Part shown: piece by piece, positions 7,473-15,114 of the stretch
How positions within the stretch are numbered: position 1 is the first letter of the stretch
How the letters are laid out: every line of letters begins with the position of its first letter
Program-made: the position numbers and the translations under genes
Assembly (NCBI GenBank): GCA_016784545.1
Contig: JADHUM010000011.1
Coordinates: forward strand, 1 to 64,000
Direction: 5' to 3'
Origin: Candidatus Neomarinimicrobiota bacterium
GTDB taxonomy: Bacteria > Fidelibacterota > UBA8477 > JABMPR01
Length of the DNA: 64,000 nucleotides
Notes under the pieces: model-generated
The model's database searches: none
What the model was told of the DNA's origin: nothing
The model's input: only the letters and a program-made list of their open reading frames with translations

Positions 7473-9179
7473 ATGAGTAAAAGAATCGTAGTTGATCCGG
7501 TCACTCGCATAGAGGGACACTTAAGAATTGATTGTGATATTAAGGATGGCAAGGTTTCCAAAGCCTGGTCATCAGGTCAAATGTGGCGTGGTATCGAAAC
7601 CATTCTCAAAGGCCGCGATCCACGGGATGCATGGGTCTTTACCCAAAGAATCTGTGGTGTGTGTACAACAGTTCACGCCATTGCTTCCGTACGGACAGTT
7701 GAAAATGCCCTTGAAATGGAAATTCCCGTTAACGCACAATTTATTCGTAATATGGTCATTGCTGCCCACGGTATTCACGATCATATCGTGCATTTCTATC
7801 ATCTGTCAGCTCTTGATTGGGTGGATATTGTTTCAGCCCTGTCCGCTGATCCGAAAGCTGCCTCAAAACTTGCTCAGAGTTTGTCTGACCATCCCAATAA
7901 TGGCTGGCAGGAATACAAGGCTGTTCAAGATAAGCTGAAGACCTTTGTGGGATCAGGACAATTGGGTATTTTTGCCAATGGTTACTGGGGACATCCCGCC
8001 ATGAAATTACCACCAGAGGTCAATCTCATTGCGGCTGCCCATTATCTGGAAGCCTTTGAGATTCAGAGAAAAGCCAACCAAATCACGACTATTCTCGGTT
8101 CAAAAACACCCCATATCCAGAATCTGGCAGTTGGTGGTGTTTCCAATCCTATCAATCCCGATAGTCAAGCTGCATTGAACATGGAACGTCTGCAGATGGT
8201 CAAGGGTCTCATGGATCAGTTGAAATCCTTTATCTACAATGCCTATATCGTGGATGTGGCTGTGGTTGCCTCCTTCTACCAGGACTGGTTGGGTTATGGC
8301 TCAGGTGTCATGGATTATCTGTCAGTTCCAGATTTTCCAACTGATACCAAGGGCACCCAATTTGGAACTCCCGGTGGATATATTCCTGGTGGCGATATCA
8401 GTAAACTCAAACCAATCACCTCTTTCCAGGACAAATATTTCCGTGACGGAGTCAAGGAAAGTGTGAAACACTCATGGTATGAAGGTGAGAGTAATCTGCA
8501 TCCGTATAAGGGTGAAACTGAACCTCATTATACTGATTTTGAAGATGATGGAAAATATAGTTGGGTGAAAGCACCAACATTCCTGGGCAAACCAGCCCAG
8601 GTTGGTCCTCTGGCAAACGTATTGAACATGTATGCCCAGGGTCATGAGACAACCCAGAAAGTAGCTGGCGTTGCTTTTGCCAAGATCAAAGCCATCACCG
8701 GTTCCAAATCTGATATACCAATCAGTGTTCTTCATTCAACGCTGGGCCGTCACGCTGCCCGGGCAATCAGAACAGCCGTTCTGTTTGAAGAACTTGAGAA
8801 AAACTATAATTACTTGATTAACAACATCGCCAGCGGCGATATGACAACTTTCAACCCACCTGTTTTTCCCAAGGGTGAACAGCAGGGTTTTGGTTTTCAT
8901 GAAGCACCTCGTGGGGTTCTTTCGCATTGGATAGTTATTAAGAATGGTAAAATCGAGAATTATCAAGCCGTGGTACCTTCCACCTGGAATGCTGCACCTC
9001 GGAATGATGATGATGCAGTAGGACCCTACGAAGCTTCACTCATGGGGAATCCTATTGCAGATGAGGAAAAACCACTTGAGGTCTTAAGGACGGTACACTC
9101 TTTCGATCCCTGTCTTGCATGCGCAATCCACCTGCATGATAACAAGCGGAAGGATATTTCGAAAGTCCATGTCCTCTAG
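7473..9179 (+). CDS. hybC: [NiFe] hydrogenase large (catalytic) subunit
   Basis: A 568-residue catalytic subunit that oxidises H2 at a Ni-Fe centre. The N-terminal L1 motif RICGVC (C61, C64) and C-terminal L2 motif DPCLACAIH (C547, C550, H553) give the four Ni-binding cysteines. The early RIEGHLRI signature is present. Fifteen residues after H553 form the extension that an endopeptidase removes during maturation, and that protease (HybD) is encoded next, overlapping by 11 bases. Gene order and subunit type match the group 1 HybOABCD (Hyd-2-like) enzyme. No hypA-F maturation genes are in the window, so these must lie elsewhere. Confidence 0.96.
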   Translation: MSKRIVVDPVTRIEGHLRIDCDIKDGKVSKAWSSGQMWRGIETILKGRDPRDAWVFTQRICGVCTTVHAIASVRTVENALEMEIPVNAQFIRNMVIAAHGIHDHIVHFYHLSALDWVDIVSALSADPKAASKLAQSLSDHPNNGWQEYKAVQDKLKTFVGSGQLGIFANGYWGHPAMKLPPEVNLIAAAHYLEAFEIQRKANQITTILGSKTPHIQNLAVGGVSNPINPDSQAALNMERLQMVKGLMDQLKSFIYNAYIVDVAVVASFYQDWLGYGSGVMDYLSVPDFPTDTKGTQFGTPGGYIPGGDISKLKPITSFQDKYFRDGVKESVKHSWYEGESNLHPYKGETEPHYTDFEDDGKYSWVKAPTFLGKPAQVGPLANVLNMYAQGHETTQKVAGVAFAKIKAITGSKSDIPISVLHSTLGRHAARAIRTAVLFEELEKNYNYLINNIASGDMTTFNPPVFPKGEQQGFGFHEAPRGVLSHWIVIKNGKIENYQAVVPSTWNAAPRNDDDAVGPYEASLMGNPIADEEKPLEVLRTVHSFDPCLACAIHLHDNKRKDISKVHVL

Positions 9180-9660
9180 CCCAGAGGTGGTCGTCCTCGG
9201 CCTGGGCAACATCCTCATGGAAGATGAGGGTATTGGGGTCCATGCTGCTAACCACCTCCAGGAACATTACCACTTTAAGCCAGAAATCGAGATCGTTGAT
9301 GGGGGAACCAGCGGTCTCGATCTTCTGCCTTTTTTTGGACCTGAAAAATCCATTTTAATTATTGATGCAGTAAATTTTGAGATGGAGCCTGGTACTGTGG
9401 GTAAGTTGGAGGACGATGCAATACTCGCTCAACTTGACCCTAAAATATCTCTGCATCATTTGGGCTTATCAGACCTGATAAGTGTCGCCGAACTTCTGGA
9501 TAAGAAGGCTAAGAGGATGACATTATTGGGGATACAGCCCAAATCCATGGAAAATCTTGATCTGGAAATGACACCAACCATAAAAGGGGTGTTCGACAAG
9601 GTTATTGAAAATGCTCTGCACATTCTTAAAGAGTGGGGAATAGAGAGCCACAAGCAATAA
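9169..9660 (+). CDS. hybD: Hydrogenase maturation protease
   Basis: A 163-residue endopeptidase that clips the C-terminal peptide of HybC after nickel insertion. It shows GLGNILMEDEGIGVHA (the Glu is the first metal ligand), VDGGTSGLDLLPFF with the second acidic ligand region near IIDAVNFE, and LHHLGL with the third ligand His. The frame is open further upstream, but the ATG at 9169, overlapping the end of hybC by 11 bases, gives the family-typical start a few residues before the first beta strand. The overlap suggests translational coupling. Confidence 0.92.
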   Translation: MSSSPEVVVLGLGNILMEDEGIGVHAANHLQEHYHFKPEIEIVDGGTSGLDLLPFFGPEKSILIIDAVNFEMEPGTVGKLEDDAILAQLDPKISLHHLGLSDLISVAELLDKKAKRMTLLGIQPKSMENLDLEMTPTIKGVFDKVIENALHILKEWGIESHKQ

Positions 9661-9719
9661 CTTGAATTCTTAAGTATGTTGACAAATACCTTGGCGTGAT
9701 ATTTGAACGCATTAGAGCC

Positions 9720-10124
9720 ATGAAAATCTTTAAAAATACTTCCCTCTTTCAATTGCTGCTATTTCTCATAGCCTTGCATTCATTTTGTGTGGGAATAGCC
9801 CTTATAGTTCTCCCTTTCGGTGTGCTTTCCTGGTTTGGATTCACTGTGGACCCCTATCGATTCTTCTCCACCCAGGGCGGCGTCTTTCACGTCGTTATGA
9901 CTATCGCCTATTTATTGGCGGCTAAAAACCCACTGGGCGAGAAAAATTTGATCTTATTCATCATTATTGCCAAATGGATTGCATTCTTTTTTCTGGCTTT
10001 CTATTTCCTGTTCTCAGAAATGGTACCTGTCATAGCGATTTCCGCAGTCAGCGATGGTTTGATGGGTTTACTGGTCATGGTGTTTTTCCTTGAATTGTAC
10101 ACCGAGGAGGAAGTGGTTGACTGA
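9720..10124 (+). CDS. Small four-helix membrane protein of unknown function
   Basis: About 134 residues with four hydrophobic helices (near residues 8-35, 50-66, 74-94 and 98-122). The loops are short and the C-terminus is acidic (YTEEEVVD). I do not recognise a characterised family; it resembles the many small DUF-type integral membrane proteins. A GTG at 9696 in the same frame is possible, but the ATG at 9720 puts the first helix closer to the N-terminus. It follows hybD by 59 bases, and its stop overlaps the next gene by 8 bases, so it is probably translated together with the following SDR rather than being part of the hydrogenase. Confidence 0.6.
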   Translation: MKIFKNTSLFQLLLFLIALHSFCVGIALIVLPFGVLSWFGFTVDPYRFFSTQGGVFHVVMTIAYLLAAKNPLGEKNLILFIIIAKWIAFFFLAFYFLFSEMVPVIAISAVSDGLMGLLVMVFFLELYTEEEVVD

Positions 10125-11655
10125 CAACGTCCTCCCCAGGATAGTTATCACGGGAGCTTCAGGATTTATTGGCAGGAACTTCGTAGAAACCTACCAGGAC
10201 AATTATCAAATTTTCGCTATTGCCCGACGCAGTCAACAGGAAGTTGGGATTCCGAGACACAAAAATATCACCTGGTTACTGGTTGATGTCGCCGATGCTA
10301 AAAATGTCCATGACGCCATGGATGAAATCAAAGCAAGCGGTGGTGCCGATTATTTTATTCACCTCGCAGCCTTTTTTGATTTTTCCAATGAGCCTAATGA
10401 GGAATACCACCGCACCAATGTTCAGGGCTCCCAACTAATATTTGAAGCAGCAGCAGACCTGGGTCTTAAAAGATTTATTTTTGCCAGCTCTCTGGTGGTC
10501 TCAGAATTTCCTCAGCGGGGGGATAGACTCACTGAAGAGAGTTCTCTTGATGCAGATTTCCCATATGCAGTTACAAAAATAGCGGGTGAGGCTATGGCCA
10601 GGAAGTGGTCAACAACCTTCCCGTGTACTGTGGTGAGATTTGCGGCTGTGTACAGCGATTGGTGTGAATATGGACCACTCTATAAATTTATAGACACCTG
10701 GTCATCTAAATCATGGAAATCAAGAGTACTTGGGGGTCGGGGAGAATCAGCGGTTCCCTACATTCACATCGTTTCACTTGTCAGAATGTTAAAAACCATC
10801 CTTGACAAAACAGAAAAGTTGAAGCCCTTTGATGTGCTCATTGCAAGTCCGGATGAAAGCACGAGTCACCAGGAGCTTTATGACTTAAGTACCCGATTTG
10901 TGTTTGGGGATACGCGCAAGGCTATACATATGCCTGTGTTTCTGGCCAGGGTGGGTGTGTCTCTCATGGATCTAGCCGGCCGACTCATCGGTCGTCGTCC
11001 CTTTGAACGTCCCTGGATGATGAAGTACATTGACGAACGTATGGATGTGGATGCTTCCTATACAAGGAATGAACTGGATTGGAATGTTATTCCACGATAC
11101 CGGCCGGAGCGTAGAATTCTACATGTGATTGAGCACATGAAAACCTACCCCATCGAGTGGCACCAGAAGAATGCCCTGGCTTTATTCAAGAACCCTGAAA
11201 GACCGAACCTTGAAATATCTGTTGCGCTGGTCCATCAGGAAGAAGAAATACTCAGCGCTTTAATCAATCAAATTATGAGCGTTGAAGACCCCACTCGATA
11301 CCATTCCTATAAGAAAATGGAAACTGAAAAACTGTCCTGGTATCTGAGTATTGTGTACAATTTATTAAAGGTTTCAGTGCGCACAGGTGATCGTTTATCC
11401 CTGGCCAACTATGCACGATTTATAGCTAGTATTCGTATCCATGAAGGCTTTAAATTAGCGGAGGTCGTTGATGTCTACCAAACGCTCTCTGATCTAGTCA
11501 TTCAGCACCTTCTTAAATTTGATTCTGTTAAGCATCTTGAGAAGCGCATCCGCGACGATATTGACCTGACCATCCAGATGGCAGTAGATGAAATCGAAGA
11601 CGCATACGATATTGCTCAAGCTCCTGCCTCCTACATTCGATTTCATAACAGATAG
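10117..11655 (+). CDS. Extended SDR / NAD-dependent epimerase-like protein with helical C-terminal domain (copy 1)
   Basis: A 512-residue two-domain protein. Residues 7-330 are an extended short-chain dehydrogenase: ITGASGFIGRNF binds NAD(P), and YAVTKIAGE is the catalytic Tyr-x-x-x-Lys. GRRPFERPWMM lies near the end of the domain. About 360-512 is an all-helical region (WYLSIVYNLLKVSVRTGDR is its middle) that resembles RsbRD_N-type sensor bundles; this is an inference from pattern. TTG at 10117 is chosen because a perfect AGGAGG ends six bases before it, and because the upstream residues have no place in the Rossmann fold. It overlaps the preceding membrane-protein stop and is followed 45 bases later by a paralogue of the same architecture. 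Confidence 0.75.
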   Translation: MTDNVLPRIVITGASGFIGRNFVETYQDNYQIFAIARRSQQEVGIPRHKNITWLLVDVADAKNVHDAMDEIKASGGADYFIHLAAFFDFSNEPNEEYHRTNVQGSQLIFEAAADLGLKRFIFASSLVVSEFPQRGDRLTEESSLDADFPYAVTKIAGEAMARKWSTTFPCTVVRFAAVYSDWCEYGPLYKFIDTWSSKSWKSRVLGGRGESAVPYIHIVSLVRMLKTILDKTEKLKPFDVLIASPDESTSHQELYDLSTRFVFGDTRKAIHMPVFLARVGVSLMDLAGRLIGRRPFERPWMMKYIDERMDVDASYTRNELDWNVIPRYRPERRILHVIEHMKTYPIEWHQKNALALFKNPERPNLEISVALVHQEEEILSALINQIMSVEDPTRYHSYKKMETEKLSWYLSIVYNLLKVSVRTGDRLSLANYARFIASIRIHEGFKLAEVVDVYQTLSDLVIQHLLKFDSVKHLEKRIRDDIDLTIQMAVDEIEDAYDIAQAPASYIRFHNR

Positions 11656-11700
11656 TCCGCAACTACCGTTTGATCCAGAGATCAAACTTGGATAGAAAAA

Positions 11701-13218
11701 ATGGGACTTCAAAATACCAATAAGACTGTCCTCATCACAGGTGCTTCCGGGTTCATCGGTCGCCATCTTGTAAAACATCTGTGTCCAAATCACCAGGTGA
11801 TCGCTTTCGCCCGTCGGGCCCAGAAGGAAGTTGGACTCGATCCTCACCCCAATCTGGAGTGGGTCCTGGTGGATCTTATGGACGCGGCTCAACTTGAAAA
11901 AGCATTTCGAGCTGCCACAGGCAAACTCGATCTTGATTTTATTTTTCATCTCGCTGCCTATTATGATTTTGGGGACCAGGTTTCCTCCGAAATTTATGAA
12001 AAAACCAATGTTGCCGCCACCCAGCAACTGTTGGAACTGGCCAGTGAAACAAAGGTAAAACGGTTCATTTTTACCAGCTCACTGGTTGCCAGCAAATTTC
12101 CTGAACCTGGAGATCTGGTCTATGAAAAAAGCACTCCAGATGCAGAATATCCATATGCTATCACGAAACGCAAGGGTGAGGAGTTTGTTAAGATCGCTTC
12201 ACAAAATTTCCCCTGTTCTATTGTCAGGTTAGCCGCGGTGTGTAGTGATTGGTGCGAATACGAACCTCTGTATCATTTCCTCAAAATCTGGTTATCCAAT
12301 CGCTGGGATTCACGCATCCTGCCAGGATATGGGACCATGGCAATTCCTTACATTCATGTGTGTTGCATAATCGCCTTGTTTGCAAGAATAATTGAAAAAT
12401 CTGAGCAGCTGGAAGACTTAAACATATTTTTGGCCAGTTCTGATAAACCCATGTCGCTAAAAGAACTCTTTCTCCTTTCAACCAGACACTATTATGGCAA
12501 AGAAAAGGTTCCCATATTTATTCCAAAGTTTATTGCCCGGATCGGTGTCCAGTTCAGAGATATCTGGGGTCGATTAATTGGACGGCGTCCCTTTGAAAGA
12601 CTGTGGATGACTGACTATATTGATAAATCTTTTCCAACAGATTGTTCATATACCAGAAATACACTGGACTGGGTACCCAAAGCCAGGCATCAATTAGACA
12701 GACGACTACTACATCTCATTGAAAATCTAAAAACACAACCAGACACATGGCACAGAATGAATATTGACAGGATAGGTCGCTTCCATCGGAATAGACCAGC
12801 ATTGATTCTGGCCGAAGAAATGGTTCGCATGCATGAGGAATTGGTTGAGAAGGTATTTCAAACAATCAGGAGTCCTTACAACCAGGCCCGCTTGAGCTTT
12901 TATCAGGAAATGCCTGTTGAAGATCTGAGATGGTACATTAATGTTGTGTATAACCATTTGCTCACATCCGTCAGACATGGAGATCGGTCGATCATGATCA
13001 CTTTTGCCAGAGATTTGTCTCACCGTCGAATGGAGGAAGACGTCAGCCTGAAGGAATTATGCGGAGCGTTGACAGATACTAGAGATGTGATCACACACGG
13101 GCTCTATAATAATCCCAAACTTGTGAGTATTAAATTGCTGGTCCATGATTACATCACTCTAGCCATTCAACTGGCAATGGATGAAATCAAAGATGTTTAT
13201 GAAAACGTCCCTCGCTAG
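11701..13218 (+). CDS. Extended SDR / epimerase-like protein with helical C-terminal domain (copy 2)
   Basis: 505 residues with the same plan as the preceding gene. The cofactor loop is ITGASGFIGRHL, the active-site motif YAITKRKGEE, the landmark GRRPFERLWMT near residue 300, and a helical C-terminal domain (about 355-505) contains WYINVVYNHLLTSVRHGDR. By eye the copies are roughly half identical along their length, so this is an old tandem duplication that kept the unusual C-terminal domain. The substrate is unknown; related enzymes act on nucleotide sugars, sterols or flavonoid-like ketones. The downstream neighbour is convergent, with no obvious terminator in the 16-base gap. Confidence 0.75.
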   Translation: MGLQNTNKTVLITGASGFIGRHLVKHLCPNHQVIAFARRAQKEVGLDPHPNLEWVLVDLMDAAQLEKAFRAATGKLDLDFIFHLAAYYDFGDQVSSEIYEKTNVAATQQLLELASETKVKRFIFTSSLVASKFPEPGDLVYEKSTPDAEYPYAITKRKGEEFVKIASQNFPCSIVRLAAVCSDWCEYEPLYHFLKIWLSNRWDSRILPGYGTMAIPYIHVCCIIALFARIIEKSEQLEDLNIFLASSDKPMSLKELFLLSTRHYYGKEKVPIFIPKFIARIGVQFRDIWGRLIGRRPFERLWMTDYIDKSFPTDCSYTRNTLDWVPKARHQLDRRLLHLIENLKTQPDTWHRMNIDRIGRFHRNRPALILAEEMVRMHEELVEKVFQTIRSPYNQARLSFYQEMPVEDLRWYINVVYNHLLTSVRHGDRSIMITFARDLSHRRMEEDVSLKELCGALTDTRDVITHGLYNNPKLVSIKLLVHDYITLAIQLAMDEIKDVYENVPR

Positions 13219-13234
13219 ATTTTTAGAATAAGAC

Positions 13235-13753
13235 CTATTTTAACTGAATTTTGCAGTTTCGGCAGAATTGATCTGATTTCTGGTCCATTTCCTCAACATA
13301 GGTTGTGGAAGTCATGACGCAGCCTGGTAAAAGGCAGTGTTTCAGACCAAAGGTATGTCCCAGTTCGTGAATGATGCATTTCAGTAGTCTTTCTGAGAAA
13401 AGTTTGGGATCATTGGTCATTCCGTATCGGGCGTTTTCCAGGCGATGTCCGGAAATCAGAGCAACAGACCCTCCCAGATAGGCCTGTCCAAAAATGTAGC
13501 TCAGGACAGGAATAAACAAATCAAGGTCGGTAACACCAACAATCTTATCACCCTCATCAGTCAGAGGCACCAGTTTCTGAATGATATCATTTGCATTGTA
13601 TTGAGATCGCACAGGATCAAAAAAGGGGGTAAGATCAAATCTGTGCGCACTTACTAAGGTTTCCATTTTGAACCGGGCACTGATGGGAGGTATCATTTGC
13701 TCCAACACCTCAACACCAGCGAATTGCAGAGGGATGATCCTGATCCGGGACAT
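13235..13753 (-). CDS. Archaemetzincin family metalloprotease
   Basis: A 172-residue zinc peptidase. The signature HELGHTFGLKHC is complete: three zinc His, the metzincin Gly and the adjacent Cys. It is followed by PGCVM and a C-terminal FCRNC, the extra cysteines that bind a second, structural zinc in archaelysins. There is no signal peptide, so it is cytoplasmic. It starts 20 bases after the stop of the sigma-54 response regulator on the same strand and is probably the last gene of that operon. Archaemetzincins are common in archaea and scattered in bacteria, which suggests old transfer. The physiological substrate is unknown. Confidence 0.88.
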   Translation of the reverse strand: MSRIRIIPLQFAGVEVLEQMIPPISARFKMETLVSAHRFDLTPFFDPVRSQYNANDIIQKLVPLTDEGDKIVGVTDLDLFIPVLSYIFGQAYLGGSVALISGHRLENARYGMTNDPKLFSERLLKCIIHELGHTFGLKHCLLPGCVMTSTTYVEEMDQKSDQFCRNCKIQLK

Positions 13754-13773
13754 TTAGACAGCCCTGATCGCTT

Positions 13774-15114
13774 CTATTTGGCTTTCTCGATTTTATACTT
13801 CTTAATTTTGCTGTATAAAGTCACCCGATCGACCCCAAGTGCTTTGGCAGCTCTTGATATATTCCAGTCGTATTTCTCAAGGATACCCTTGATGTGATGA
13901 TGTTCCATCTCCTGAATTGATTCCCAGGTGGGTTTAGCTGCGACATGATCTAAAGGCAGATCTTTGAGTTGTACCGTGTCACCTGTACCGATAACGATAG
14001 CCCGTTCAATCAAGTTTTCCAATTCACGAACATTGCCGGGGAAATCATAATTTTTCAAAGCCTTGGCGGCTCGTTTACCGATATATTTAGTTTCCTTGTT
14101 CATCTGCTCGGCATAGAATTTTACAAAATGCTCTGAGAGAAGTTTGATGTCTTCGGTTCTCTCTCGCAAGGGTGGAATTATGATTGAAAATACATTTAGG
14201 CGGTAGAATAAATCTTCTCTGAACTCTCCTGCATTCACCATGGCTTGAAGATCCCGATTGGTGGCGCAAATCACACGGAAATCTGATTTGAACTCCCTAT
14301 TTCCGCCAACGCGAGTAAATGTTTTGGTTTCCAGAACCCGCAATAGTTCAATCTGCATCTTCATTGATATGGTCGAAATTTCGTCCAGGAACAAGGTTGC
14401 CCCATCGGCCATTTCAAACTTGCCTTTTCTGGCGTACTGAGCACCGGTAAAGGCACCCCGCTCATGCCCGAACAACTCACTTTCCATGAGATTTTCTGCA
14501 ATAGCCCCACAATGAACGGTAACCATTGGGAAGAAACGTCGGGAGGAATTCATATGAATGGCTTTGGCAATGAGTTCTTTGCCCGTACCACTATCGCCAT
14601 TGATGATAACTGTGGAATCTGTTTCAGCTACCACTCTGACTTGTTCCAGGACATTGAGAATTCCTTCACTTTCGCCAATAATATCCTCAACGTTGACCAG
14701 GCTTTTAATTCGATCCTGAAGGGAAATATTCTCCTTACTCAAATGGATGGTTTTGCTGGCGTTACGAATGATGTGAGTGATAGCATCTGGATCAAAAGGT
14801 TTACAGACATAATCATAGGCACCGTCTTTTAAAGCCTGAACAGCGGAATCCACTGATGCAAAAGCAGTCATGATGATCACTACTGCTTCATCATTGATGG
14901 ATTTTATCCTGCGGTTTAATTCCAGCCCATCCATGCCAGGGAGCTTGATATCTACCAGAATAATATGAAAGTTAAAAGCCTCAATCTTTTTAAGTGCGAC
15001 TTTTGCATCTTCGGCCGTGTCAACCGAATAGCCGTCTTCTATGAACCAGTTTGAGAGTGAATCACGTACTGAGAGCTCATCATCAACGATTAGAATGGAG
15101 AGATTATTGTCCAT
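13774..15114 (-). CDS. Sigma-54-dependent response regulator (NtrC/AtoC family)
   Basis: 446 residues. The receiver domain (about 5-118) has DDE, the phosphoryl-accepting Asp in LVDIKLPGMDG and a conserved Lys in CKPFDPD. The AAA+ domain (about 135-375) has Walker A GDSGTGKE and the sigma-54-contacting loop GAFTGA. A Fis-type helix-turn-helix is at the C-terminus (AAKALGVDRVTLYSKI). It should activate sigma-54 promoters when phosphorylated by the upstream kinase. The ATG at 15114 is preferred: it overlaps the kinase stop (ATGGACAATAA), GGGGGA lies upstream, and it begins directly at the first receiver strand. An in-frame ATG at 15141 is also open. Likely targets are the two sigma-54-type promoters at 16827 and 21245. 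Confidence 0.93.
   Translation of the reverse strand: MDNNLSILIVDDELSVRDSLSNWFIEDGYSVDTAEDAKVALKKIEAFNFHIILVDIKLPGMDGLELNRRIKSINDEAVVIIMTAFASVDSAVQALKDGAYDYVCKPFDPDAITHIIRNASKTIHLSKENISLQDRIKSLVNVEDIIGESEGILNVLEQVRVVAETDSTVIINGDSGTGKELIAKAIHMNSSRRFFPMVTVHCGAIAENLMESELFGHERGAFTGAQYARKGKFEMADGATLFLDEISTISMKMQIELLRVLETKTFTRVGGNREFKSDFRVICATNRDLQAMVNAGEFREDLFYRLNVFSIIIPPLRERTEDIKLLSEHFVKFYAEQMNKETKYIGKRAAKALKNYDFPGNVRELENLIERAIVIGTGDTVQLKDLPLDHVAAKPTWESIQEMEHHHIKGILEKYDWNISRAAKALGVDRVTLYSKIKKYKIEKAK

Noticed and set aside
9692-9708. Sigma-54-like site TGGCGTG-N4-TTGAA before the small membrane protein
   Set aside because: Mismatches in both boxes, and the start would leave only about three bases before the ATG at 9720.
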